Assembly: GCF_030272615.1 (NCBI RefSeq)
Contig: NC_081408.1
Location: 615,906,476 to 615,970,475, forward strand
Reading direction: 5' to 3'
From: Cryptomeria japonica
Taxonomy: Eukaryota > Streptophyta > Pinopsida > Cupressales > Cupressaceae
DNA: 64,000 nucleotides
The notes under the pieces were generated by a model. The model did not search any database and was not told the DNA's origin. It saw only the letters and a program-made list of their open reading frames with translations. Shown piece by piece: positions 47,026 through 58,943 of this stretch (position 1 is the stretch's first letter; every line of letters begins with the position of its first letter). A program made the translations under genes and the position numbers.

Positions 47026-48681
47026 ACCAACTTGCCATCCGCCTACACAAAGAAGGATTCATCTCCTTCCTCTTCCTCACATTCTAAGGGAAAAGGGCAA
47101 GCATTTGTGGCTACAACAGGTTCTTCACAACAATGGATACTTGACTTGGGTGCCTCATATCACATGGGTTCTACAAAGGAGCAGTTTTCTTCATTGGAGC
47201 CTTCTAAGGTACCTCACATTTACATAGGTGATGATACACAAGTAGAGGTTGAAGGGAAAGGTTCAGTTGACATGGATGATGGAACTTTTGAGAATTTTCT
47301 CTATGTTCCTAACTTGTCTACCAACCTTCTCTCTATCTACCAAATCACACACTATGGAAATGGGAAAAAGGTTGAGTTTACACCAAATTTAGTTGTGGTA
47401 AAGGAACTTGATGATGATGTCTTGGTAGTAGTGGGACAACTCAATGACAACTCAAGGCTTTATTCATTCTCCCACTTTGTGCCAAGTTCACCTTCTAGGG
47501 CCTTGCTTACTCATTCAAATTCTGAAAGTAAGCTATGGCATGAGCGGTTTGGCCACCTCAACTACCACTATCTTCAGCAGCTAAGCACTAAAGACATGGT
47601 CATAGGTCTACCTCGAATCAATTTTTTAGAGGGTGTATATTCAAGTTGTTCCATGGGCAAGCAGCCCGAGGAGAAGTTTGATAAGGGGAAAGCTTGGAGA
47701 GCTTTGGAAGTTCTTCAACTTTTTCACAGCGATGTAGTGGGTCCATTTCTAGCACCTTCATTTAGCAAGGCCCGCTATGTCCTCACCTTCATTGATGACT
47801 ACTCCTGCTTCACTTGGGTCTACTTTCTCATTCATAAGAGTGAAGTATTTGACAGGTTTCAGGACTTCAAGACTCGTATGGAGAAGCAATCCAGGAAAGT
47901 GGTCAAGATTCTTCTTATAGATAATGGAAGGGAATATGTGAACAAGAGACTTGAGGATTTTTGTACACTTGAGGGAATTGATCTTCAGCATTCCGTTGCA
48001 TACACTCCATAGTAGAATAGAGTTGCAGAACGCAAGAATCGAACTCTCAAAGAAATGGCTAGTTGTATGATACATGCACATTCTCTTGATCCCACCTTTT
48101 GGGCAGAGGCTATCAGTTGTGCCACACACATCCAGAATAAGGTTCCTCACAAAGCTTTGCAAGGTATTACTCCTTTTGAAGCTTGGGCTAGTAGGAAACC
48201 GATTGTGAGACATTTTAGAGTCTTTGGGTGTCTAGCATGGGCTCGCATACCTCCGCAAAAATGCAAGGCATTAGAACCTCAGAGTCGGCCTTGCATATTT
48301 GCTCGATATCCTAAGGGTGTTAAGGCATATAGATTGATGGATCCTGAGACACATTGGGTATTCATTGAGAGGAGTGTTCACTTTGAGGAAAGCTCTCCTA
48401 GCTTAGCCTCTCTACCTCCTCCACCTTCCTCCATTGTGGATAGTGATGCTAGTGATTTAGATGATGAGACTCCTTCAACATCAACTCGCAGGGTTACACC
48501 TCCGCAGGGTCCACTTGTAGTTGAGGAGCCTCATTCTCCACCTCCACCTAGACCTCGTTGGGCTCGACAGACACTTGAGTCCGTGGGTTCTCTTGTTGGG
48601 GATCCTTCAGATACATGGAGAACTCAATCACAACATGAGGATCTTCCACATGCATTCATTGCTACCGCTTCTTATCCATAG
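47026..48681 (+). pseudogene. copia-3 protease and integrase
   Basis: The protease phrase WILDLGASYHMG (47134-47169) has Leu where the catalytic triplet needs Ser or Thr (DLG instead of DSG; TCG to TTG would explain it). Integrase follows: the zinc domain LWHERFGHLNYHYL ... VYSSCSMGKQ, where the first Cys has become Tyr; first Asp in LFHSDVVGP; second in LLIDNGREYV; two adjacent TAG codons at 48010-48015; then Glu in RVAERKNRTL. FRVFGCLAWARIP marks the end of the core. A Pro/Ser-rich linker runs to a TAG at 48679. The lesions are transitions that fit cytosine deamination. Confidence 0.9.
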
Positions 48682-50164
48682 ACATTTAGGGAAGCATCAA
48701 GGGTTCCTGAGTGGGACCAAGCTATGGAGGAGTATAGTTCCTTGATGAGGAACAACACATGGGATTTAGTCCATCTCCCTAAGGGGAGAAAGATGGTTCG
48801 ATGTAAGTGGATCTATCAGACCAAGTTTGCAATGGATGGTAGTGTGGATAAGTACAAGGCTCGGCTTGTTGCGAAAGGTTTCTCCCAGGTAGCAGGTGTT
48901 GACTATACTAAGACCTTTGCACCTGTAGCCAAGATGAACTCCATTTTTTTTGACACTTGCTATTGTTGCAGCTCATGGTTGGGTTGTACATCAGATGGAT
49001 GTGAAGAGTTCTTTTCTTCATGGTGATCTTGATGAGGAGATTTATATGGAGCAGCCACAGGGTTTCATCCAAGATACTTCCTTGGTTTGCAGACTAAGGA
49101 AATCTCTCTATGGCCTTAAGCAGGCCCCTGGGCTTGGTATGCCAAGATGGATTCCTTTCTTCTCTTCGCAGGGTTCACCAAGTGTCATTCCAATCCAAAA
49201 ATTCTACATTTTGCGACAGGATGACTCTCACTTGATACTTGTGCTCTATGTTGATGACCTGATCATTACAGGGAGTACTGCATCCATCATTAGTAGGGTC
49301 AAATCTGCTTTGCATGATAGATTTTCTATGACTGACTTGGGTATTTTGCACTACTTTCTCAGGATAGAGATTTCATAGTCACCTTCCAGGGTTACACTAT
49401 CGCAGCCCACGTATGCTCTTGATCTACTTGCACACTTTCATATGGCTGATTGTAAGCCTGCCCTGATTCCCTTTCTTTTAGGAGTCAAGCTTGAGGATCA
49501 GTGTTCTTCTCCACCAGTTGATGCCACTTTGTATCGTCAGCTTGTGGGTAGTCTCATCTACTTGACCCATACACGCCCTGATATTTCATTTGTAGGTGGC
49601 ATGGTTTCCCGCTTCATGCAGGAACCACATGAGCTTCATTGGAAAGTTGCCAAACGCATCCTTCATTACATCTAGGGTACACATCACTATGGGATTCACT
49701 ATCTAGCAGGCACAGGACTTCGCCTGGTTGGTTACACAGACTCCGATTGGGCTGGTGATCTTGATGATTGTAAGTCTACTTTCGGTTACAGTTTTCACCT
49801 TGGTTCAGGCCCCATTTGTTGACAGAGCAAGAAGCAACATGCTATTGCTCTTTCTTTTGATTGAGGCTGAGTATCAAGGCATTGTTAATTCAGCGACTAA
49901 CACCATTTGGCTCCAGCAGGTTCTCACAGAGTTTGGGTTCACCACTCCATAGCCGACAGTTCTACATTGCGACAATCAGAGTGCTATTGCAATCTCAAAG
50001 AACCCGGTCCAACACCAACGGACCAAACACATTGAGATTCATATGCACTATATCTGAGAGCTGATTCAGGAGCAGGTCATTGATTTGTAGTATTGTCCTA
50101 CAACGGAGTAGATTGCTGACATATTCACCAAACCTTTCATCAAGAGTAAGTTCCAGCAGTTGTG
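48682..50164 (+). pseudogene. copia-3 reverse transcriptase and RNase H
   Basis: RT begins near TFREASRVPEWDQAM and has CKWIYQTKFAMDGSVDKYKA, VHQMDVKSSFLHGDLDEEI, LYGLKQAP and the catalytic YVDDLIITG. A T-run at ~48941-48950 shifts the frame, and 49118-49200 is read out of frame between two compensating indels. RNase H has [17 protein letters not shown]-type phrase, and IADIFTKPF at ~50107. Stops at 49376, 49673, 49950, ~50056, ~50087, ~50108 and ~50162 are TAG or TGA where Gln or Arg is expected; another TGA near 49820 replaces Trp. Confidence 0.9.
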
Positions 50165-50473
50165 AGCTCTCTTGGGGGTGCGAGATGTGTCATTAGGGGG
50201 GGTCAGCTGACTTCTCCTTCCTCTCTTATGGGGGCAAATTTTTCCTCTTTGAGGTTTTGTCCATCTTCTTTGAGAGTCTTTTGTTCATTCATCTCTCTTT
50301 TGGGGGGGAGTTTTTTTCCCACTGGGTTTTCTCCCTTTCTCCATTTGTGAGAGATTGCTTTGCATAGTTTTGCTTGCATTTGTACATGGGTACCTATCAT
50401 GGCCTAGTATCCGGGACCCATCTTGCATTGTTGACTTGAGTCTTCATTTCCCTAAGTTGCACTTAAGGGGGGG
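50165..50473 (+). other. copia-3 3' noncoding region and polypurine tract
   Basis: Contains several G-runs (for example 'tagggggggtcagctg' and 'ttgggggggag') and ends in AAGGGGGGG (50465-50473) directly before the LTR start TGTTGGTG. The last run is the likely plus-strand primer. Confidence 0.75.
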
Positions 50474-50815
50474 TGTTGGTGTAAATAAATATTCATTATG
50501 GATATTATTACACTTTACTTAAGTTAACTTAGGATAATGCATCTCTTCGTAGTTTGGATTTGAGACACTTAGGGAAGTGTGCACATAAGGATAGAACTTG
50601 TAGGAGAAATTCCACCTTTTGTGGTCTTGTTTTGTTGTTACACTCCACATTCGGTGGGTCATCCACCTCTTGTGGAATATTATATTATTTCTCCTACCTA
50701 CCCCTAGTATTTCTTACCTACCCTTGTTTCTCATTGAGCCACATGTCATAATTGTGTGCTCGTACATCCATATAGCCTTGCCTATATAAGCAGACCTATA
50801 TTCATTATATTGGTT
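50474..50815 (+). repeat. copia-3 3' LTR, left part
   Basis: Matches 44201-44542. Its last 14 bases, TCATTATATTGGTT, are the left copy of the LINE target duplication. Confidence 0.92.
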
Positions 50816-51036
50816 TTGATTAAGTAAAAATAGGTATTTGAAAGGTACCCGAACCTTTTACAAGCCAGTAGAATAGAATAGCATAAAAAAGTGTCTGATC
50901 ACTTCAAAAAGTCAAAATGAACCCACCGGAAGGGCATAGCTTAAAACATCATTACATAATTACCTAAAACTCAGAATAGACAGTAACAGGAAAGCAAAAG
51001 ACAGCAAAGAGATAGAACCAAGGACAGCAACTAGAA

Positions 51037-52642
51037 CTAAATACTATTCAGGATCTCCTCAGCATGAACAACCATTTGTTTCATGTTGTTCAGTGAGGTC
51101 TTCATATCCTCCAGCTCAAAACCTTCGATGTCGACCTTATTCTTTGTGTTGGCTCTGGTCCTCCTTTCATGACCCTTCTTGTTCACCTGCTCTTTATCAC
51201 CTTCCTTCTCTGCATTATTCTCATACCTATTGATAAAGATGTTCATGTTGTCCACCAAAGATTTAAGAATTTGGAAATTTTGATCAGCAAGCTGCTTGAC
51301 ATTGTGCTCCAGCTTGTCAATTCTGCTGCCAAAATCTTTCATTTTGTTGTCCATTTCCTTTCTATCTCCCATCTCATTGACCTTTTTCTCTGTGGCTAAT
51401 ATTTTTCCAACCATACATTCAATAGCTTGAGCATTATGCAAAACGGCCACTAACTCTTTAACATGCTCCGCCAAGGGCTTGTCACCAACTGTAATTCTTA
51501 CCATGGCATGTGTATTTGTTTTCAAACTATTAATATCCTTCACCAAAGTAGTGATGGTCTCACAGAAAGCCTTAATGGTATCTTTGTCACCACTATCACT
51601 TTGACCCCCTTTTTCTCGTTATGCAGTCTAGTGGTTTTCATGGTCTCCATGGTTTCCAAATTATCCTTAACCGGGTTACCCTCCCCTTCTTTGTCCTGAC
51701 TATCAATCCTCTTATTATCATCATCCTCCTCCTCAAACTCAACCAAAACTTAATTGAGATCAGAATTGCTACCCTTTTTAGTGTTCTTTTTCTGAGCCTT
51801 CTTTCCAGAGGCTTTCCCTTTCCTCTTTTTAACAGGTTTTTCCTCAAGGGAATCAGTTTCAGAGTCTGACATTTCAGATTCCACAATAATCCTCCTCTTC
51901 TTAGCCCTAATCCTCCCTTTTTTCTAGTTTCTTCTGACTCTCCCTCGGTCTCAGAATCAAAGTTGAAACCACTATCCTTACTTTCCGTAGTCTCATCTCT
52001 GGCATTTTTTTAATAGGCTTTTCAATGCACTTCCCCTTTAGCATTTTATAAACCAGGACCATGAGCCCCTGGTGGAGGGCATGATCACCTTTAGGGTCCT
52101 TCTGGATCTCCTTTATAGTATGATCCATTGAACAGGCCAGGTAATAGGGAAGGCTAACCCTTTCACCATGACAAAAATGGTTAAGAAGGATGAAGTAATG
52201 CCCATAAGCCCTGGAAAACCTACCATCTAAGGTAATATTCAATAGAAGCAAATAAGACAAACCTCCATGGCCTACAAATTCTCTTCGGGGAGTGGTAGGA
52301 GTTGTCAATTTTGATCATCTTTCTTCTCTCACCATCCGTAATAGGAAACTTGTCTGCAGCCTTATCTGATATCCCTCTGTCCCTGTAAAATTCCATACCC
52401 TCGGTAGTCAACCCCATGGCCTCAGCGATAACCTCTTCATCTACATTCATCATATGTGATCCAATCAGAACTTTTCCATTTTTCCAGTTCTTGATGAAGT
52501 AGCTGGTAATTGTGGGGTCCTTCCCATTCAGTCGTTCCATGAAAACATTGAGCCCCCCCTGCTGAAGGATACTCTAGACTTCTTTGTTCTTTCTCCATTC
52601 AGAGCAGGATACAGGTTCAAATCTCTTCTTGTTTCCTCCCAT
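51037..52642 (-). pseudogene. LINE ORF3: accessory ORF, unknown function
   Basis: Starts MGGNKKRFEPVSCSEWRKNK at 52642, 173 bp after the ORF2 stop. An early TAG follows. A globular region contains FIKNWKNGKVLIGSHMM, VIAEAMGLTTEG and, after a frameshift near 52290, GGLSYLLLLNITLDGRFSRA and VSLPYYLACSMDHTIKEIQK. Next come a basic stretch (KKRKGKASGKKAQKKN in one frame, ~51810-51860), an acidic stretch (FEEEDDDN), and a C-terminal Lys/Asp/Asn-rich coiled-coil candidate (51546-51037, around RKEMDNKMKDFGSRIDKLEH). About 530 codons in total. L1 elements normally have two ORFs. The layout (globular, basic, acidic, coiled coil) parallels copia-1 ORF2. No catalytic motif is recognised. Confidence 0.6.
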
Positions 52643-52815
52643 TTTTCCAGCACCTTCCTTGCAATGCCTTCTCTTGTTTTAATAACTTTTCCTCTAGTTT
52701 ATGTGGTTATTGTGTAAGAGCACCCATAATCCGTGCCAAATAATGATGATATGACACCTATTTAATAGCTCATTATCTTCAAGCAAGCCCTACATCGAAA
52801 AAGGCGGAAAGGTCA

Positions 52816-55800
52816 TTAGAAATAATGATTAAAAGTACCACGTTGCCTTGTATAGCTTCGGTCCTGATTGAACAAGGATTTCATTTCACTTGCAATCTCC
52901 TTTTCACCATAAATAGTGATGATGTCTCCCGATTGGCAAGCCAAGTTGGCTGCCCAATCAGCACAAGAGTTGGCCTCCCTATAAACATGTGCAAAAACAC
53001 ACATTTCAAACTCTTCGCTGATTTTCCTTGTTGCTTTAATAGCATTACTAATTGACCATGGCGGCGGGAATTTCATATTTAAACAATTGATAATGTTTAA
53101 GGAGTCTCCTTCACACCAAACTTTAGTGCATTTGGCTTCTTTGGCAAGGATAATCCCATGATAAGCCGCCATGGCTTTGGGAACATGGTTGGTCTATTTT
53201 CCTATAGGATTACATTTTATGATTTTACATATTCCCCATTCATCCTTTAAGACCACTCCACATCCTGCAACCCCCGGGTTTCCCTTAGAGGCCCCATCAA
53301 AATTGATTTTCATCCATCCCCTAGGTGGGTTGGTTGATATCACTCCCTCTCTAGGGTTACTCTGGATACTCTCTTGAGCTTTTAATCTCCATTTTTTATA
53401 GACAAATTGATCCTCCTTAGTGTTAGGATTATCAATACCACCTATAATATTCATATTTTCCACTATGCTTCTTCTTATTTTTTCAAACACAATGTTAGCC
53501 TTGGTATACTTTTCTCTGAAAATCCTATCATTTCTCTCTTTCCATATACCCCAGCACATCTGTGGTAAAGTAATTCTCCATAGCAAGGTAGTAGTTCTAT
53601 TTTTTGAAGGATGATGCCATGACTTGAAAATCTCCTGAATCGAGTTGGGGAAGCTCCAACTGATATTGAATTGATCTAGACAACTTCCCCAAACATCAGC
53701 TGAGAAGGGGCAATGAAAGAGCATATGATTTATTGTCTCCTCATTCTGCTTATAGAGTGTACAGAAACTCGATATGTTGATACCTCTTTTTCTTATATTT
53801 TCTGTTGTAAGAATTTTGTCTTGGAGGGCTATCCAAAAGAAAATGTTGATCTTGGGGGTAAGGCCTTTCACCCATGCTTTAGCCCAGCAAGGACTTTCCA
53901 TGTTATTGTACTGTTGATGATAAAGAGATGCAACAGTTAAGTACCACTAGCAGTGAGTTTTCAAATTAACTAGTCTTCTTCTTCAATCCTCACCATTGAG
54001 TTCATGACTTTGTTCAAACTACCCAAAGACTGATCCACTTGAGAGAAGTTTTTCCACTATCCATCTTTCCAATAATCCTCCACCTTGGTTCCAAATCTTT
54101 CCTTGCATTGGTTCTAATATCTATTCCACTCAGGGTTTTCATTTAAAGGGATCTCCATAAGCCAAGGATCCTCCTAGAACTAAATAAGATTCCCTTTCCC
54201 CAACTTCCATTTTGTAACTTTGATAATTAAGTCTCTAGTCCTAGAGATATTTTTCCAAATATTGGATCGAATTGGGATAATCTACACTTTGAGGAAACTT
54301 TGAAGATTTGGACATTGGCTTTTATATTTGTTGTCCCATATTTTTTTCCACTCTCCTTGATTTCTATATCCTCTCCAAATATTCTTAGTCATAAGGTATT
54401 CATTTATGTCTCTTATTCTTCTAAAGCCCAGACCGCCTTTATTCATAGGCTTACAGACCTTCTCCCAAGCAATTAAGTTCATTCTCTTCTTCTCCTCAAC
54501 CCCTGTCCATAAAAAGGATCTCTGTATTTTTTCAATGGCCTCAGCATACTTAGTAGGAATCCTGAACAGATTGATGGCATAGAGAGGGATACTTTGAAGA
54601 GTGGTTTTTAGCATTTGAACTTTACCTGCTTGACTAAGTAGAGCTCCCTTCCATTCAGACATCTTTTTATGGAATTTATCCACCAAGGCTCCCCAAAAGG
54701 TATCCAGAGGATCTTGACCTAAAGGGAGCCCCAAATAGGAGGTAGGCAAGCTACCAGTTTGGCCACCCAGAATGTTACTAATTTTAATCCTCCTTCTCTA
54801 TGGGGTATTGATAAAATAAACAAAGCATTTAGACCAGTTTATAAGTTGACCAGTAGCCTCTCCATAGATATCCAAAGCTTTTTTTAGTCTTCTAGCGTCC
54901 TTCACAGTGGCTTTTCCCATTATTATAGAATCATCAACAAACTGTTGATGAGAGCATATTTGATCTATTGAAGAAGGTTTCAAACCACAAAACTCCCTTT
55001 TCTCAACTAGTTTTCCAATACATCTCCCCAAACATTCGGCCATGATGATAAAGATCACTGGAGATAGGGGTCCCCTTGCCTGAGACCTCTTGAGGCTTGA
55101 AAGAAAGGAGAGGGGGAGCCATTTATTAGCACAGAGAAGGTGGCCGAAGAAACAAGTTGCCTAATAAGTCCAACACTCCTAGGATTAAAACCAAAAGCTG
55201 AAAGAACATCCATCATAAAATCCCAATCCACTCTATCATAGGCTTTAGAAAGGTCAAGCTTCAGAAAAAAACCTTCTTTTTTAGAAAAGGCCAGAGAATG
55301 GATATTTTCATGAATAGAGATGATAGAGTCCAAAATTTGCCTTCCCGGGACAAAACCACTTTGCTGAGGCGATATAATGGAAGGAAGCAAATTGAGAATT
55401 CTAGAGGTAAGGACCTTAGAGATAATCTTGTAGAGAGAGTTGCATAAGCTTATAGGTCTGAAAATATCCATTGAATCAACCCCCATCTTTTTGGGTATAA
55501 GAGCTATAAAAGTACCATTAACTTCTTTAAAAAGTTTTCTAGAACCCAAAAACTCTTTCACGGCTTTGGTAACATCATCTCCAATAATATGCCAATACAT
55601 TTGGAAGAAGAACATGGGAAAGCCATCCAGACCTAGGGCTTTGCTGCCCTCAAAGGACTTAACAGCTGTCAGAATTTCATCATGGGAGGGAATGGCAGTT
55701 AAATGGTCATTGTGATCTTCCCCCAGAATGGTAGGTATATTGTCAAGAAGTTCCCTTTGGGCCTATTTATTCAGATTCTGATCCTTAGCAAGTAGATTAG

Positions 55801-57005
55801 AGAAAAAATCCATTGTAGCCTTGCTCATGGAATCATCATCTTCAACACATCTGCCATTTACTTTAATTTGTACAATTCTATTTATGGCCTTATGTCTAAG
55901 TGTGGACATATGAAAGTATTTAGTGTTCCTATCCCCCTCCTTTAACCATACATTTCTCGATCTTTGTTTCCAGTAGGTTTCCTCTTTAGCTATTATTTCA
56001 TGATATCTCATCAGAATAGCATCTTCAGTATTTCTAGACATATAGGTATAACCATTGTGATGTATCTCATCCTAGATCTCCTTGAGTTCTAAGAGGCTTG
56101 ATGCTTTTGAGGTAAAGATGTTCCCAAAGTAGTCCTTATTCCACTTCTTGACATTATCTTTAACATTATTCAGCTTTTTGACCACTTTATACATGGCATT
56201 GCCTTCAATACTGACCTGCCACTAGTCCTTAATCTTACTTTCCAAATCCGGGTGTCTAGTCCACATTTTTTCAAATCTATAAGGGAAATGTCTCCTTCTA
56301 TTTTTTACTTCAGCTGTTAAGGTTATAGGGTAATGATCCGATCCTACCCTTATGTGAGAAGATAAAGAACATTCATGAAGATTAAACTAGTCTAAGGAAA
56401 GTAGAGCTCTATCTAGTCTGACCTGAATCAAATTCTCACCACTTCTTCGATTAGTCCAGGTGTATTTGACTCCTTGCAACTCCAGATCATGAATGGCATT
56501 ATTGTTTATAAAGTCCATTAGGTCCAATCTGCTATCCAAATTAGCATGACTTCCTCCCTTTTTCTCATTTTCCTTCAGGGGAGTGTTGAAATCTCCCATA
56601 ATTATCCAGCTATCCTCAACAAATCTTCTTCTCAACCCAGTAAGATATCTCCACATCTCACTTCATCCAGTCTTAGTGTTAGGAGCATAAACATTTGTTA
56701 GGACCCACGTAGTGCAATTCTTAATGTGCTTAAATCTAATACAGGCTAGGTTGTTGTCGTAAATTAACACCTCTCCTTCTATATTGTTTTTGTTCCAGAA
56801 TGTAACAATTCCTCCCGAGGCACCTTCTGAACTACCTCTGCTGACTCCTCCATTTTTGAAAATATTCAAACTTTCAACTTTATCTTTCACCATCTTAGTT
56901 TCTTGAATCAAAAAAATGTTAGGGTTTTTGTCTCTAATCATGTTTCTAACTAAATTATGTTTGAGGACTATTAAGTCCCCTAATATTCCAGGAGATGATT
57001 TTCAT
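52816..57005 (-). pseudogene. LINE ORF2: endonuclease, RT, RNase H
   Basis: Starts MKIISWNIRGLN at 57005, the classic plant L1 endonuclease opening; a small indel follows. Endonuclease motifs: LIQETKM, VLTNVYAPN, WIIMGDFNT, and after a stop HIRVGSDHYPI. RT (55615-54798): FRPISLCNSLYKIISK, QSGFVPGRQI, LKLDLSKAYDRVDW, GLRQGDP, a 1-base frameshift at ~55070, then the catalytic QFVDDSIIMG. Then SYLGLPLG (54749), a zinc-finger-like region LQDKILTTENIRKRGI ... HMLFHCPFSADVW (53901-53650) and an RNase H (53290-52816) with INFDGASKGNPG, CEGDSLNII and REANSCADWAA. It would nick target DNA and prime reverse transcription there. Multiple stops; inactive. Confidence 0.92.
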
Positions 57006-58786
57006 GGATTTTTAGAAATACCTGCCTCAAAGATGGTTCTTTGGGTACCATCTGCTAAATTCCTGCTTGTTTCCAATGTTCTTTTTTTCGCATTTGAGTG
57101 TCTTCCTGGAGAAGTGTGTTGCACTCCCACATCACCAAGCCTGCTTCTGGTGTTTCTAGTCAGCGTACTATTTACTGGGTTATTGTTATTCTTTTTCTTT
57201 TGCTTGTTCTTTCTTTTATCTTCTACAACTTCTTTGTCCCCCTGCTTTGATTCATTCTTCCCCGGTGCCTTTTTTATGTCCTCTTCATCTCCCCATTTTG
57301 GATCTTGTGCCTCCGAATAAGCCAGCTTTCCCTTTGTTGGGGTGGTTAATGAGATTTCCGATAGCCCTTGGCCCAAAATGGTATCAGGTTGGGCTTCTTG
57401 GAACCAGTCTATTTCTTTATCTTGATCTTGAGATTTTGAGGCAAGGTTGAAGTTATCTCCTTCCTCTTTATTATCTATGGGATGTTTATCTGTTTTCTCT
57501 ACCTCTATCTTGTCCTCTTTCTGATCCTCTTGCTGAGTGTTGTCTTTTTCTTTGTGTACAACACCCTGTTCCAACATCTGAATCTTTGGTTCATTACCCA
57601 CTTCACTAGTGATTTCTTCCTCCACCCTTACTATCTGGGACTGCTTCTCCTAATTAGGGTCATTGGAAACCTAAAATTTTAGTGGCTTGTCCACTTTTTT
57701 CCAAACCTTAGTTTGGGTATACGGTTTATCCTCTTTAGATGGACATTTTTTAGCCCAGTGTCCAACTTTTTTACAATAATAACAGGTGAAGGGGATTGTT
57801 TCATAAACAATGTTTTGCTTCCACTTCCCTAGTTTTGATTCTATCTCTATTTCCTCTGGCAAGTTCGTGTCAGGTCCAACTCCGACACAGATCCTTGCAT
57901 AGATCATCCTTCTTCTAGAAGTCATGATCTGATCAATGGCGATTAGCTCCCCAAAGGTATTGGCAATTCCTGCAAAAATGTCTTCCTCCTGGAATTCCAT
58001 TGGGAGCCCAGGAAGTTTGACCCACACCAGGACTTGGGCCAAAAAATTCTTTCCTTTTGCTACATTAGGGTACCACTTCTGGATGTACGTGATGTATGTG
58101 CCTATTGCCCAAGACCCACTACATAGAATGTTTCTTCTATCCTCATCACAAGAAAAGGAGAAGGATAGACAGCCTTTGTTCATTGCTACCACATCAACCT
58201 GACCTTTCAGGTTCCACTTTCTTTTGACAAATCCATGAACTATTTCTATGTTAGGTCTAGATCCAAATAAACAACCAATCAAAGTGTTTTCCATTCTAGC
58301 GATGTTTTGATCAATGATTTGGTCAGGAACAACGATAGCAAACTTGCCTTGAGACACATTCAAGGAGTTTTTAACAGGAGGCGATGAGGACTTACCTTTG
58401 GGCTTGACCCCAAACAACAAGGACCACTTACGTGTCTTTCCATTGGGTCCCCCTTTAGGGTTTGTTGACAAAAGAACCTTTTCCGGAAGATCTTTACCAT
58501 CCACCATATTCTCTGAAACACAAGTCATTTTCTATCCTTGGGCTCCTTCTGAGTTGTCTTTTGTTTTTGAAGTTTGAACCTACCCTTTCCCGCTTTCTAG
58601 TGCTAACTGCTCTTCACGTGGTGTTGTTCCTCCCCCTAGGTCCCCCAAGTTCATGGGATCATCAGGGTCCTTACCATCTGAACCTTCTCCTTCCACAGGA
58701 ATCTCTGAATCATCTGCCGCATGCTGTCTCGATGTCGATCCAGAATTCCCGCTCGAATTTGAATCCTAGAACCACCCGCCTTCCAT
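57002..58786 (-). pseudogene. LINE ORF1: RNA-binding protein with zinc knuckle
   Basis: 594 codons in one continuous frame from MEGGWF at 58786 to the TGA at 57004-57002, interrupted only by five TAG codons (three before residue ~90, two just after the knuckle). Order: acidic Ser/Gly/Asp N-terminus; a DUF4283-like domain (GKFAIVVPDQIID ... NTLIGCLFGSRP ... WPN-like YIQKWYPNVAKGKN ... VWVKLPGLPMEF); knuckle CYYCKKVGHWAKKC near 57770; then a long Lys/Glu/Asp-rich tail with KNKQKKKNNNN. The product would bind LINE RNA. Its stop overlaps the ORF2 start (ATGA). If all TAGs were CAG (Gln) the frame would be intact. Confidence 0.88.
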
Positions 58787-58834
58787 GCTCACCTTTGACA
58801 ATTCTGACTCCTTCATTAGATCATTGTATTGGTT

Positions 58835-58943
58835 AATCCAGTTGATCATTTGCATATTGATGAGAATACAGTTTGTTCTTGTCATTCTATTATCTCTCTT
58901 TTTATGCTTTTCATTGTGCCCTTGATCTTGGCAAAATCCTACA
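58835..58943 (+). repeat. copia-3 3' LTR, right part
   Basis: Continues the LTR after the LINE target duplication and matches 44543-44651 with two differences. Ends CCTACA and is followed by CCATC. Confidence 0.92.

Larger units (their letters stand above)
50816..58820 (-). mobile_element. L1-type LINE with a third ORF
   Basis: 8,005 bp on the minus strand, inserted in the copia-3 3' LTR. The target duplication is TCATTRTATTGGTT (50802-50815 and 58821-58834, one mismatch). It appears full length: ORF1 (58786-57002), ORF2 with endonuclease, RT and RNase H (57005-52816), then an unusual ORF3 (52642-51037) and a 221-bp 3' end. The 3' terminus reads ACTTAATCAA on the minus strand, without a clear poly(A) tail. 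The domain set and the DUF4283-like ORF1 are typical of plant L1 elements. Stops and frameshifts show that it is no longer active. Confidence 0.92.
44201..58943 (+). mobile_element. copia-3: copia element, 3' LTR split by a LINE
   Basis: LTRs of 451 bp start TGTTGGTGTAAATAAATATT and end AAATCCTACA. The 5' LTR is 44201-44651; the 3' LTR is 50474-50815 plus 58835-58943, separated by the LINE and its 14-bp target duplication. CCATC flanks the element at 44196-44200 and 58944-58948. The primer-binding site, a GC-rich leader, gag-pol in one orientation and the polypurine tract are in place. The LTRs differ at roughly a dozen of 451 positions by eye, so this looks the youngest of the three copia insertions, yet its ORF is heavily stopped. 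Confidence 0.92.
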
